A stretch of DNA of 64,000 nt from Trichocoleus sp. FACHB-40 (GTDB lineage Bacteria; Cyanobacteriota; Cyanobacteriia; Cyanobacteriales; FACHB-T130): positions 41,862 to 105,861 of the forward strand of contig NZ_JACJPF010000070.1 of the NCBI RefSeq assembly GCF_014695915.1. Direction: 5' to 3'. Numbering within the stretch: position 1 is the stretch's first letter; each line of letters opens with the position of its first letter. This document shows positions 25,377-34,336 of the stretch, one piece after another. The notes under the pieces were generated by a model. It saw only the letters and a program-made list of their open reading frames with translations, ran no database searches and was not told the origin of the DNA. A program made the translations under genes and the position numbers.

Positions 25377-26456
25377 ATGCTTGACGCACTCATAATTCTT
25401 TTATTCATCCTAGCAGCGGCGGGAGTCGGTTTCGACGCTATAGAATTGCTACCCAGTGGCATGCTCAATCAAGTCAGTAATCAGGACGCTTTACGCTGGG
25501 TATTCGCTGGGTTTGCCGCCATAATTGGGGGTGCATCTGGGCTGCTGGTGCAGACAACCTATCGCCGCCTAGAAAAGAAAGTCCGCGAAATGCCGATAGA
25601 GGTCATCCTGACTAGAGCCGTCGGCTTGGTGCTTGGCTTATTAATAGCAAATTTGATGCTGGCACCAGTTTTCCTGTTACCAATGCCCTTCGATTTTGCT
25701 TTTATTAAGCCTTTGGTTGCCATATTAGGCAGCGTGATGTTTTCCTTCTTGGGTGTCACCTTAGCAGATACCCACGGTCGTTCCTTCCTGAGGCTGATCA
25801 GTCCCCACTCAGTAGAAACGATGTTGGTATCAGAAGGAACCCTCAAGCCTGCCTCTACAAAAGTTTTGGATACCAGCAGCATCATTGATGGTCGCATTGA
25901 AGAACTGCTGAACACTGGCTTTATAGAAGGTCAACTTTTAGTGCCGCAGTTTGTCTTGCAGGAACTCCAACAACTGGCAGATGGTTCCAACGACATGAAG
26001 CGCATCCGGGGACGGCGAGGGTTAGATATCCTGAACCGGATGAAAACAGCTTACCAAGAACGCATTGTCATCCACCCAGCGGACTATGATGAAATCGCTA
26101 CGGTAGATGCTAAGTTAGTGCGTTTGACGCAAGAAATTAATGGCACGCTGTTAACCAACGACTACAATCTCAGTAAAGTTGCCACCTTGCAGAAGGTGCC
26201 TGTACTGAATATTAACGACTTGGCTCAGGCAATTAGAGCGATTTATCTGCCTGGTGACACTCTTGAGCTGAAAATTCTCAAAGGTGGCAAGGAACCCGCG
26301 CAGGGTGTCGGCTATTTGGACGATGGCACTATGGTAGTTGTGGAAGATGGTCGCGACTACGTGGGTGGTGAAGTCCGAGTCGTGGTGACAAGTGCCTTGC
26401 AAACCTCGGCGGGACGGATGATTTTTGCCAGACCCCAGGCTTCTGTTCCTGTCTAG
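25377..26456 (+). CDS. Membrane PIN-TRAM domain protein, YacL-like
   Basis: 359 aa, the same arrangement as Bacillus YacL. The N-terminal third has three or four membrane helices (ALIILLFILAAAGVGF, WVFAGFAAIIGGASGLL, VGLVLGLLIANLMLAPVF, LVAILGSVMFSFLGV). A PIN nuclease-type domain follows from about 165: LDTSSIIDGRIEEL, LADGSNDMKRIRGRRGLDIL, TNDYNLSKVA, with the acidic residues of the active site. A C-terminal TRAM RNA-binding domain occupies about 290-350 (PAQGVGYLDDGTMVVVEDG). Likely a membrane-tethered RNA-binding or RNA-cleaving factor; no target is known. A 61-aa zinc-ribbon-like gene follows after 4 nt. Confidence 0.9.
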   Translation: MLDALIILLFILAAAGVGFDAIELLPSGMLNQVSNQDALRWVFAGFAAIIGGASGLLVQTTYRRLEKKVREMPIEVILTRAVGLVLGLLIANLMLAPVFLLPMPFDFAFIKPLVAILGSVMFSFLGVTLADTHGRSFLRLISPHSVETMLVSEGTLKPASTKVLDTSSIIDGRIEELLNTGFIEGQLLVPQFVLQELQQLADGSNDMKRIRGRRGLDILNRMKTAYQERIVIHPADYDEIATVDAKLVRLTQEINGTLLTNDYNLSKVATLQKVPVLNINDLAQAIRAIYLPGDTLELKILKGGKEPAQGVGYLDDGTMVVVEDGRDYVGGEVRVVVTSALQTSAGRMIFARPQASVPV

Positions 26457-26460
26457 ACAG

Positions 26461-26646
26461 ATGTCGAGAGCCATACGAGTCAAATCATGCGACCGATGCA
26501 GCGAACCTGCATCGGTTCTTTTTCGAGTTCGTTATGATGAGTCTGAACAATGGATTTTTGTGTGCCAGCAGTGTTGGCCTTCTATCAGCCAAAATAATCC
26601 ATTCTACATTTACGGCGGTACTTGGAAAGCCAGGAAAAAGGGATAG
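26461..26646 (+). CDS. Small zinc-ribbon-like protein
   Basis: 61 aa from ATG 26461, which starts 4 nt after the PIN-TRAM stop and so is probably co-transcribed. Two CxxC pairs (SCDRCSEPAS and VCQQCWP) are spaced about 22 residues apart as in a zinc ribbon. Ends with a basic TWKARKKG tail. A TTG start at 26425 would overlap the previous gene and is not needed. No function recognised. Confidence 0.72.
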   Translation: MSRAIRVKSCDRCSEPASVLFRVRYDESEQWIFVCQQCWPSISQNNPFYIYGGTWKARKKG

Positions 26647-26687
26647 GGGGCGAGGATTTTATCGTGTTGAACATAGCGATCGCGCTT

Positions 26688-27272
26688 TCAAACTGATAAT
26701 ACCTGTCCTGCCGTTATATTTAACTCTGGGAAAGTCCGAGAGTTAATCCGTTCAGTCCTGGTAAATTCCGTTGTTGCATAGCATTGCTCGTTCAAAAGCA
26801 ATACAGAAACCTTGGATTGACGCAAGTCTACAATCCAATACTCATAAATCCCGACTGTTTTATACTCTTCCTGCTTGGTTTTGTAATCTGTCTTTTTAGA
26901 ACCAGGACTAACTATTTCCACAGCCAGTAACGGTGCAGTTCTCAAAACAGCGGCTCTAGTCTTATCTGCTTTAACAGTAGCCCACTGCGCGGTTGTTACC
27001 ACACATAAATCTGGAGTACGAGAACGTTCTTTTCCGGTTTTCGGATTAATGCCTATATAAACTCCCACATCGCGCTTGACTATCCACGGCTGCTGTTGTC
27101 TTGCTATTTCTGTCCTGATAGCATCTGAGAGTAAATCAATTACATCGGAATGGTCGCCCGTTGGCAATGGAACCATTACCAGTTCGCCATCCACAAGTTC
27201 ATAACGATTGTCGGTTCCGTCATCGTAAGTTAGGTATTCCTCAAAGGTAAGTTTTACGGGTGTTCGAGTCAT
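26688..27272 (-). CDS. Uma2-family (DUF820) endonuclease-like protein
   Basis: 194 aa with the Uma2 pattern: LTFEEYLTYDDGTDNRYELVDGELV, RTPDLCVV, and the PD-(D/E)XK-like core VEIVSPGSKKTDYKTKQEEYKTVGIYEYWIVD. This family is greatly expanded in cyanobacteria and is of uncertain function. The nuclease-type acidic residues (PDL, E-I-V-S, TDYKTK) are intact. It begins 29 bp after the vWA gene on the same strand, so the two may be co-transcribed. Confidence 0.88.
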   Translation of the reverse strand: MTRTPVKLTFEEYLTYDDGTDNRYELVDGELVMVPLPTGDHSDVIDLLSDAIRTEIARQQQPWIVKRDVGVYIGINPKTGKERSRTPDLCVVTTAQWATVKADKTRAAVLRTAPLLAVEIVSPGSKKTDYKTKQEEYKTVGIYEYWIVDLRQSKVSVLLLNEQCYATTEFTRTERINSRTFPELNITAGQVLSV

Positions 27273-27301
27273 AACCGAATCGCGCTTTTAAGCTTTGCGT
27301 T

Positions 27302-28543
27302 TTATTCTTGCAAAATGGTTTTAGACACGATCCGCGTCTTTTTCCTATCGGCTTCTGAGAGTTCTTCTCCTGATTGCAGGCGAGTGGCACTGGTTTGCAG
27401 GACGGTCGCGGCGCTATTGTCTCCCATTTGTAGGGCAGTTTTGGCGGCAGTTTGTAACATTGTCGCAGCACCAACGCGATCGCCTTGTTGCAATTTCGCT
27501 TCTGCCAGCTGGGTTTGCCTATATTTCGCCAACGCCAAAATAGACTGTTGCACCTGCTGGTTGGGTGCGGGTTGGTAACTCCGGACAACATTCGCCTCGA
27601 CTGGGATCATTTGGGAAAGTAACCCAGTTTGATTTTGGGTGGGATCGTCGTAGCGGATTTGTACACTCGCAATATTTTGACGACCCTCTGACAACTGGCT
27701 AACGTAAAGGTTAGCTAAGATGACTCGCGGCACATTCTTCATCAAGTCTCCCAGACGCACCACTAAGGAGTTGCCTTCTTGTTGCACTGGCAACTCAATT
27801 GTATCTGGAGCAACTTGGGCAATCGGTTTGAGTTCGGCAAGCCGTACCTTCGGCATCAGAGACAGTAGCAGGTAAGCGTTAGTTAGTCCCACCGAAGAGA
27901 TGCGATTAAACAAGCGCCCAAACTCATCCACCGCCTGCTCTGGACGCTCAATATAAGACAGCATACCCCCCCCGGCGTCGGCAATTTTCTCCAATATGTC
28001 CTGGTTCCAGTGAGCGCCAAACCCCAACGTGTTCAACGTCAGATTGTAACCTGTAGCTACTTGGGCAAATTTCAGACAACGGTTGTTGTCGCCATGCTCA
28101 TTTTCGCCATCGGTTAACAGGAAAACCTGGGAAACGGTTTCCTTTTTGCCCTTTGCCAGTTCTTCAATTCCCAGCTTTAGACCCTCATCAATGGCAGTAC
28201 CCCCATCAGCAGTGAGCCGATTAATCTGCTTTTTGATGTTTTCTGGGTTGTCTATGACTTGGTTAGGGACGAGGACTTTGGCTCTGTGGTCGAAAGCAAC
28301 TACAGAAATGCGATCGCCTGGTACGAGACGCTCCACCAGCCTTACAGCTGCCTGTTTCACCGTTTCCAAAGGGCGTCCGTTCATCGAGCCACTGTGGTCA
28401 AGAACCAAACATAAGTTTAAGGGAGCGCGACCTTCAAACTCGCTGGCGATCGCAGAAATTGAAATCTCTAGTTGACGCTGGCTACTCCCTTGAGTTGCGT
28501 CAATATTGGCATCATTCAGGGTAGGCTGTAAACCAACTCTCAT
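27302..28543 (-). CDS. von Willebrand factor A domain protein
   Basis: 413 aa. The vWA domain covers about 40-230 with a complete MIDAS: DHSGSM (DxSxS), a Thr in the GGTAIDEGL loop and the Asp in LLTDGENEHGD. A beta-rich C-terminal region follows, with helical segments QQSILALAKYRQTQLAEAKLQQGD near 340-365. No signal peptide, so probably cytoplasmic. vWA proteins commonly bind metal-dependent protein partners; the partner is not apparent. It is upstream of a Uma2 gene and divergent from clpR. Confidence 0.85.
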   Translation of the reverse strand: MRVGLQPTLNDANIDATQGSSQRQLEISISAIASEFEGRAPLNLCLVLDHSGSMNGRPLETVKQAAVRLVERLVPGDRISVVAFDHRAKVLVPNQVIDNPENIKKQINRLTADGGTAIDEGLKLGIEELAKGKKETVSQVFLLTDGENEHGDNNRCLKFAQVATGYNLTLNTLGFGAHWNQDILEKIADAGGGMLSYIERPEQAVDEFGRLFNRISSVGLTNAYLLLSLMPKVRLAELKPIAQVAPDTIELPVQQEGNSLVVRLGDLMKNVPRVILANLYVSQLSEGRQNIASVQIRYDDPTQNQTGLLSQMIPVEANVVRSYQPAPNQQVQQSILALAKYRQTQLAEAKLQQGDRVGAATMLQTAAKTALQMGDNSAATVLQTSATRLQSGEELSEADRKKTRIVSKTILQE

Positions 28544-28934
28544 AACACTTGAATCCTGGCAGGAGAAGACACGATCTGACTAACCACAACGCAAAATACC
28601 GCCGCTACGGAAAATGAACCGCAAATAGTTACAGAACTTATTTTCCACAATAGCTTGCAGCCTAACCCTGGGGAAGCACTCACCACGAAAATTACCACTC
28701 TTGGTAGAAACGCTAAATAACACGGAAAAGTGGGACAGTGGTAATTACCGATTATCCATTACTAATCCCCTATCCTTGCATCCTTAGATTCCAAATCCTT
28801 GTATCCTAAGACCGAACCTTAACCGTAAGCGGTAATGAAAGCAAAACTGCTAGAATCCAAGCAGTACGGTGGGGTACACCGGAATTTAATGTCAAATTAA
28901 AGATAGCGCCATTATTGACCGCTCATACAACGCC
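28544..28934. other. Divergent spacer between vWA gene and clpR
   Basis: 391 bp. A short inverted repeat CGGTG-GGGTA-CACCG at 28867-28881 lies 54 bp upstream of clpR and could be part of its control region. No gene or T-tailed hairpin. Confidence 0.45.
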
Positions 28935-29594
28935 ATGAACTCACCCATGAAGGCTGTTCAAGCTCCTTACTACGGCGATAACTTCTACCGTACACCGCCA
29001 CCAGATTTACCCTCCATGATATTGAAGGAGCGGATTGTCTATCTGGGAACGCCCTTGGTGCCAGAGGTAACGAAACTAATTATCGCTCAGCTACTGTTTT
29101 TGCAGTACGAAGACCCCGAAAAACCGATCAAAATCTACATCAATTCCACTGGCACTTCGCGTTATGACGGTGAACCCGTTGGCTTTGAAACTGAAGCCTT
29201 CGCCATCTGTGACACGATGAACTACATTAAGCCGCCCATCCACACCATCTGCATCGGTTCGGCGATGGGGATGGCGGCGATGCTACTGTCAGCTGGAACC
29301 AAAGGCTTTAGAGCTAGTCTCCCCCATGCCACGATTATCCTGCACCAGACCAAGAGCTACGCTCGCGGTCAAGCGACGGATATTCAAATTCGCGCTAAAG
29401 AAGTGTTGGCTAATAAGGAAACGATGCTTGATATCCTATCGCGCCATACGGGTCAGCCAAAACAAAAAATCTCTAAGGATATGGATCGGCTCTACTACCT
29501 GACACCCCATCAAGCTGTTGAATATGGCTTGATTGACCGGGTTCTGGAGAGTAAAGCAGACTTACCAACACCGCTTCCCGCAGGCGTCATCTAA
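28935..29594 (+). CDS. clpR: ClpR, inactive ClpP paralogue
   Basis: 219 aa ClpP-fold protein with the ClpR signature. The active-site segment reads CIGSAMGMAAMLLSAG: aligned with ClpP (G-x-A-A-S-M-G), the nucleophile position is Gly112, so the serine is missing. His137 (IILHQ) is kept. In cyanobacteria ClpR assembles with active ClpP3 into the essential mixed-ring core. The next gene is clpP3, after 97 bp. The start ATG 28935 gives MNSPMKAVQAPYYG. Confidence 0.93.
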   Translation: MNSPMKAVQAPYYGDNFYRTPPPDLPSMILKERIVYLGTPLVPEVTKLIIAQLLFLQYEDPEKPIKIYINSTGTSRYDGEPVGFETEAFAICDTMNYIKPPIHTICIGSAMGMAAMLLSAGTKGFRASLPHATIILHQTKSYARGQATDIQIRAKEVLANKETMLDILSRHTGQPKQKISKDMDRLYYLTPHQAVEYGLIDRVLESKADLPTPLPAGVI

Positions 29595-29600
29595 AGAATT

Positions 29601-29650
29601 AAAAATTAAAAATTAAAAAGGCAATGCTTCATTTTTAATTTTTAATTTTT
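29601..29650. repeat. AT-only 19-bp inverted repeat between clpR and clpP3
   Basis: Perfect 19-bp arms built from AAAAATT units (29601-29619 and 29632-29650) with a 12-nt loop. The same unit type (TTTTTAATTTTTAAT) is seen at 11257-11277. It could affect relative expression of the two Clp genes. Confidence 0.75.
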
Positions 29651-29691
29651 TAGACACCAATTTCAAAGATTCAAAAACGGAGTTTTGTACC

Positions 29692-30285
29692 ATGCCTATT
29701 GGCTACCCTAGAGTTCCCTACCGGATGCCAGGGGGACAATATACTGATTGGATTAACATCTACGATCGTCTTTACCGGGAACGGATTATTTTCCTGGGTG
29801 AAGATGTGGACGATGAACTGGCTAACCAGATTGTTGCGGTGATGCTCTATCTGGATTCAGAAGATCCAGGTAAGGACATCTACCTCTATATCAATTCTCC
29901 TGGTGGTGTGATCACATCTGGCATGGCTATTTATGACACCATGCAGCACATTAAATCTGATGTGGTGACAATTTGTGTGGGCTTAGCTGCGTCGATGGGT
30001 TCTTTTCTGTTGGCAGCTGGCACAAAAGGCAAACGCCTTGCTTTGCCTCACTCGCGGATTATGATCCACCAACCCTCCGGCGGTACGCGGGGACAAGCCA
30101 CAGATATTCAAATCGAGGCTAAGGAAATTCTGCGGATTCGTCACCAACTGAACCAGATTTATGCTGACAGAACAGGTCAATCCATCGAGAAAATCGAGAA
30201 AGATATGGATCGTGACTTTTTCCTATCTGCTCAAGAAGCTAAGGAATACGGTTTGATTGACCGCGTAATTGAAGAACGTCTGTAA
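29692..30285 (+). CDS. clpP3: ATP-dependent Clp protease subunit ClpP3
   Basis: 197 aa with an intact ClpP triad: Ser101 (GLAASMGSF), His126 (MIHQPSGG) and Asp175 (MDRDFFLSA). Together with ClpR it forms the ClpP3/R core that works with ClpC in cyanobacteria and, by descent, in chloroplasts. ATG 29692 gives [10 protein letters not shown]. The pair clpR-clpP3 is the usual cyanobacterial order, which supports the P3 designation over P1 or P2. A 12-bp hairpin follows the stop. Confidence 0.95.
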   Translation: MPIGYPRVPYRMPGGQYTDWINIYDRLYRERIIFLGEDVDDELANQIVAVMLYLDSEDPGKDIYLYINSPGGVITSGMAIYDTMQHIKSDVVTICVGLAASMGSFLLAAGTKGKRLALPHSRIMIHQPSGGTRGQATDIQIEAKEILRIRHQLNQIYADRTGQSIEKIEKDMDRDFFLSAQEAKEYGLIDRVIEERL

Positions 30286-30288
30286 TAA

Positions 30289-30318
30289 GTAGAGACGCGA
30301 TGCTCCTCGCGTCTCTAC
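30289..30318 (+). terminator. Hairpin after clpP3
   Basis: Perfect 12-bp arms GTAGAGACGCGA and TCGCGTCTCTAC with a 6-nt loop. No T run follows, so it may be a dispersed GTAGAGACG repeat used as a weak terminator; a relative occurs at 37773-37810. Confidence 0.5.
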
Positions 30319-30374
30319 AATGGCAATGGAAACTATAAACAAAAATTGGAAGAAGATACTTAAAGATACCTCTG

Positions 30375-30983
30375 ATGAACCTCGCAGATTGTTACCGATT
30401 GTTGGGGTTAGGCTCAGGGGCATCTTTTGCAGAAATTAAAGCGTCTTATCGGCGTTTGGCACGAAAATATCATCCTGATGCAAATCCTGGCAATCGCCAA
30501 GCTCAAGATAAGTTTATTGAGTTGACTGAGGCTTACAAGTTCCTTCTCGGCGTGGTGCAAACGTCGGAAACCCAAGAGGAGGAATCAAGCCAACAAGAGA
30601 CAGTCGGAGAAACGCCACCTCAACCAACCGTCACCAAGATTACTCGCAAGGAGGCGCAACTGCCAAAGACTCCCCAGTTGTCGCAAATGGATCAACAACT
30701 GAAGTGGAGTTCGTATCAGCAGTTGCAACAGTTGCTGAAATATCGCCGTTTTGCGCGAGCGATCGCTCTGATTGAAGGACTCGCTCAACGTCTACCACAA
30801 GATCCGGAAGTTCGTCAGTGGCAAGCGATCGCATATCAGCAGTGGGGTCGTCAACTAATAGCTGAAAAGCAACTTGATAAGGCAAGAATTTATCTAAAAA
30901 AAGCCTTGAAAACTGACCCCCACAACCGTTCCCTCTGGGCTGAGGTTGAGCGAGATTTTCGCCGTCTAGAGCAGCTTTTTTGA
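30375..30983 (+). CDS. J-domain protein with C-terminal helical repeats
   Basis: 202 aa. The J domain at residues 1-65 contains the HPD motif (RKYHPDANPGN) needed to stimulate DnaK. No Gly/Phe region or zinc centre, so this is a type III DnaJ. The C-terminal half (about 110-200) has TPR-like helices (RFARAIALIEGLAQRLPQDPEVRQWQAIAYQQWGR and QLDKARIYLKKALKTDPHN). Likely recruits DnaK to particular clients. Start ATG 30375, 89 bp past clpP3; a functional link to proteolysis is possible but not shown. Confidence 0.9.
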   Translation: MNLADCYRLLGLGSGASFAEIKASYRRLARKYHPDANPGNRQAQDKFIELTEAYKFLLGVVQTSETQEEESSQQETVGETPPQPTVTKITRKEAQLPKTPQLSQMDQQLKWSSYQQLQQLLKYRRFARAIALIEGLAQRLPQDPEVRQWQAIAYQQWGRQLIAEKQLDKARIYLKKALKTDPHNRSLWAEVERDFRRLEQLF

Positions 30984-30991
30984 ATCTTTGT

Positions 30992-33427
30992 TTATTTTTT
31001 GCAATTTTCTAAGCTGTTAGCTTTCGTTGGGAGATAGTTCACAGGTACAAAAGTGTAACTATCGGTTGAGCAATTGGCTCGAACTACTTTAACCAAAGTA
31101 GAAATAGGCTCATTGCGATCGCCACCTCGGAAACTAATCGTCCCTGTAGCTCCTTGGGCTTTAAAATTTTTGTCTGCTAAGGCTTGTTGCAAACTAACAC
31201 GGCTCGGTGATGATTGTTTTTCTAAAGCTATTATCAACGCACGAGTAGCATCATAAGCCGTAGCTGTGCGCCAACTTACATCACCTCTCCATAAATTCCT
31301 AGCCGCTTGGGGAAATTCTGGGTTGTCATGGCTTTCTAAATGATGCCATGTTACAACCACCACAAAGCGGTTCAAAGCATCTTTTCCTAACAGCAGTAAA
31401 GTATCAGGACTGTAGAGGGTACTACCTCCCACTATCCAATAATCGCCCCGATTAGCTCTAATTAATCTTAAAGTATTACTAATACCAAAAGCAGTGGTTC
31501 CACCATCTGGAAATACGCCCAGGGCTGTAGCTTTTTGCCTGTGTGCTTGTGCGATCGCTGCACTTGCATTAAACTGTTGTTTAGACAAATCAGCTTCCGC
31601 TACCACCTTTCCACCGCTAGCAGTAAAGCTAATGAGAAATTGCTCTCGTAAAGAACGGCTAAAATTACTCCCAGGAGCGTAAAAAACTGCTGCTTGTTGG
31701 TAACTATCTTGAGCTAGTAAGTAGCTTGCTAAATATTGGGCAGCCACTCGCGTATTCGGTACGGTACGAAAGAAAACGTGATTGGGAATATCGCCCCAGC
31801 GTGAAAGTTCTTCTGATGTGCTACCAGGGGAAATTACTACCAATTTGTGTTCTTGATAAACAGGCACAGCTGCCAACGTCACTTCACTGGCATAGTGGCC
31901 CACAACTGCTAAAAGATCCCTTCTTTTCACCAGTCTATTGGCAACTTCTTGAGCTTGTTTAGGGTTATTTGCATCATCTGCAATTAACACTTTAAGACCA
32001 ATACCATTAATCTTTTTTCCCTGATTTATTTCATTTTGGGATTGGGCGACTCCTCGCATCATTTCCATTGCTGTGTCTGAACTCTTGCCTATGGGAGCAA
32101 CAACCGCAATAGTGTAAGCTTTTTGGTTTCCAAGTTGGGCATTATTCAGATAAATCAAAGTTTCAGGATCGCTTGGTTGTTCTTCGCGTGCCTTTTTTAA
32201 TAAGCTAACAGCTTCAGGATATTTACCCTCTTTGATTTTTTGCACTCCCTGTTGTTTAAACGATACTTCAGAATCGGGAACTAAAACTTCTTCTCCACAA
32301 CTTAAATTGTCCCCGATAACTTTATCGCAAGCCTTGGGCGGGTTTATTATATAGATTATTACTGCTATTGCCGACAGTAAAATTGCACCAGCTAAAATTG
32401 CTAGTGTAAGTTTTTTATTTTGCTGTTTGAAAAGCGTTGTAGTTTCCTCATTTATATTATTACTGCTAGGAAGAATTAGGGGCTTTCGGGAAGGTTGCAT
32501 AAGCTGAAAGCTGCTACTGGTTCGTTTCTCAATTTGTTTTAACCGTTGCAAAATTTCGTGTGAATTTCTCGGACGTTTTGTTGAGTATGGAGGTAAGGGA
32601 GCCATCATGTCATCAATCAAATCTGCTAAGCTTGGCAAAACCTGCGGCGCTTTGTTTCGCCAAATTAAGCGACCTGTCTCATTGTCTTCAGGTAGCAAAT
32701 CAGGAGATATTCCTGTGAGCAAATGAACAAAAGTTCGCCCCAAAGCATAAAAATCAGATGCACGAACAGCTCTGCCATTTACTTGTTCTGGAGGCGTGTA
32801 CCCACGGGAAAAAATTACTGTGCAACCTTTTCCTTGTAAGTTATGCAAGTAGGTTTCTGTAGCTTCTCGTACTGCACCAAAATCAATCAATACCAATTGA
32901 TTATCAGGTTGCAGCATAATATTAGACGGCTTAATATCTCGATGGAAATAATTGTGTTGATGTATCTTGTTTAAAATTTCTGTTATTTGTTTTAACCATT
33001 CGCAAGCTTGCTGTTGGGTGATGGGTTTGTTGTTTTGATTCAACCAGTCTCTCAAATTGCTTCCTTCAATTTTCTCCATTACCAGACAATGCAATGGCTT
33101 GTTGCTATTTACAAGATCGATTTTGAAGTATCCATCTGACTCGACTCTAGGAATACCTTGAAAATTCAGATGCTTTAGTACCTCTGCTTCCCGCTGAAAT
33201 AGGCAGATTGCCTTATCGCAGTCAATGTGCAAAACTTTCAGGACTTTTCGCGTACCTCCGCGACACGTATCCTCCACCTCAAAGGTGTGAGCAAAGCCTC
33301 CTTTGTCCAGACGTTTAATTACTCGATACCGTCCTGTAACTAAGATTTCTGGCCCACAGCTAGGACAAGCGAGTTGATTCGCAGGGTTATCGAAATGAAG
33401 GCAGGTGGGATTGATGCAATAACTCAC
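30992..33427 (-). CDS. Receptor-like Ser/Thr kinase with solute-binding domain
   Basis: 811 aa, starting at GTG 33427. Order: N-terminal zinc-ribbon-like C4 segment (Cys4, Cys9, Cys21, Cys24); protein kinase about 30-310 with Gly loop DKGGFA, Lys64, HRD 162-164, and DFG from Asp182; TM helix about 340-361; a linker with TPR-like KYPEAVSLLKKAREEQPSDPETL; then a type-1 periplasmic binding domain of the branched-chain amino-acid family, about 440-800 (YTIAVVAPIGKSSDTA, GVAQSQNEIN, LAVVGHYASEVTLAAVPVY, VVISPGSTSEE). The kinase should be cytoplasmic and the binding domain outside. This implies ligand-controlled phosphorylation, an inference from architecture. The sequence homologue in two genes is at 47260-50169. 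Convergent with the J-domain gene. Confidence 0.88.
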   Translation of the reverse strand: MSYCINPTCLHFDNPANQLACPSCGPEILVTGRYRVIKRLDKGGFAHTFEVEDTCRGGTRKVLKVLHIDCDKAICLFQREAEVLKHLNFQGIPRVESDGYFKIDLVNSNKPLHCLVMEKIEGSNLRDWLNQNNKPITQQQACEWLKQITEILNKIHQHNYFHRDIKPSNIMLQPDNQLVLIDFGAVREATETYLHNLQGKGCTVIFSRGYTPPEQVNGRAVRASDFYALGRTFVHLLTGISPDLLPEDNETGRLIWRNKAPQVLPSLADLIDDMMAPLPPYSTKRPRNSHEILQRLKQIEKRTSSSFQLMQPSRKPLILPSSNNINEETTTLFKQQNKKLTLAILAGAILLSAIAVIIYIINPPKACDKVIGDNLSCGEEVLVPDSEVSFKQQGVQKIKEGKYPEAVSLLKKAREEQPSDPETLIYLNNAQLGNQKAYTIAVVAPIGKSSDTAMEMMRGVAQSQNEINQGKKINGIGLKVLIADDANNPKQAQEVANRLVKRRDLLAVVGHYASEVTLAAVPVYQEHKLVVISPGSTSEELSRWGDIPNHVFFRTVPNTRVAAQYLASYLLAQDSYQQAAVFYAPGSNFSRSLREQFLISFTASGGKVVAEADLSKQQFNASAAIAQAHRQKATALGVFPDGGTTAFGISNTLRLIRANRGDYWIVGGSTLYSPDTLLLLGKDALNRFVVVVTWHHLESHDNPEFPQAARNLWRGDVSWRTATAYDATRALIIALEKQSSPSRVSLQQALADKNFKAQGATGTISFRGGDRNEPISTLVKVVRANCSTDSYTFVPVNYLPTKANSLENCKK

Positions 33428-33954
33428 GACGAATACACCATCCCGATTAAAGTGGGAATGTTATAGTATTATAGTTGCTGGCGCAAAGTAAGTTAATTTC
33501 TTAAATAATCGTTTAATTAAAGTTCCTTATAACAAACTTTTCCCAACTGATGGAAGCGTGAAAATAACTCTGTTGCTTTCGGGAGAGCTTTTAGATCAGG
33601 GAACAACGTCCTAATGGTTGGATGGCTGAGCTTATGTTGGTGGAAAATTATAGTTAAAAATTATCCTTTAATTGAGATATTGAATTCGTCTGACAATCAT
33701 TTTGTCCTAAATATTTGCCAAGCTTCTGTATGATTTAGATTAGTCTAAGAAAAAAGGACGAACCTGAAGAGTTTCTCCCTACACCATTGAAAAAATCCCA
33801 GCGCTCGCATTCTTGATGAAGGTTGTAGTAGATGCTCCCTCGCTGGCAGTCCATAATATACCAACTACTACCAGTGGTTACTAAGGCGCGATCGCGTAAG
33901 CCAAAATTAGCGCGATCGCGCTAATCTAATGACAATCGAAGAGCATCAGTTCCT
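33428..33954. other. Divergent spacer with HIP1 palindrome
   Basis: 527 bp with no gene. Near its right end a 20-bp perfect palindrome, ATTAGCGCGATCGCGCTAAT, lies at 33906-33925, 30 bp upstream of the MoaD-like gene. Otherwise AT-rich. Confidence 0.5.
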
Positions 33955-34215
33955 ATGTCCCAAAAAGCGATCGCTATTACCGTCAAATTATTCGCCGCCT
34001 ATCAAGAAGCTTATGGAGTTTCGGAACTGTCGCGAGAATTTCCGCCAAATACACCCGTCAAAGCAGTGCTAGATAGTTTCATGACTGAGCATCCAGAACT
34101 CAACAAATGGCGCGAATTTACCCGCTTCGGTGTAAATCTCCAATTCGTTGAGCCAGATACCATTATCCAAGATGGTGATGAAGTTGTGCTGATTCCACCA
34201 GTCAGCGGCGGCTGA
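33955..34215 (+). CDS. MoaD/ThiS-family sulfur carrier-like protein
   Basis: 86 aa with a beta-grasp ubiquitin-like pattern and the diagnostic C-terminal Gly-Gly (VVLIPPVSGG). The N-terminal strand KAIAITVKLFAAYQEAYGV and the DGDEVVLIPP end match MoaD, which forms the thiocarboxylate of molybdopterin synthase. No moaE or other Mo cofactor gene is in the window, so the exact pathway is uncertain. A T-poor 16-bp hairpin follows. Confidence 0.82.
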   Translation: MSQKAIAITVKLFAAYQEAYGVSELSREFPPNTPVKAVLDSFMTEHPELNKWREFTRFGVNLQFVEPDTIIQDGDEVVLIPPVSGG

Positions 34216-34241
34216 CCCGATGCAAGGATTTTGGATTCATC

Positions 34242-34279
34242 AAACGAAAAGACGCGAGAAACATCGCGTCTTTTCGTTT
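34242..34279 (+). terminator. 16-bp hairpin after the MoaD-like gene
   Basis: Perfect arms at 34242-34257 and 34264-34279 with a 6-nt loop (GAAACA). The right arm includes TTTTCGTTT, so the T run is part of the stem. Likely terminator. Confidence 0.75.
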
Positions 34280-34336
34280 AGCCTCGCATTGTCTGAGCTT
34301 AATAGATTAGGTTAGGTCGCTAAGTGTTGGCTTTTA

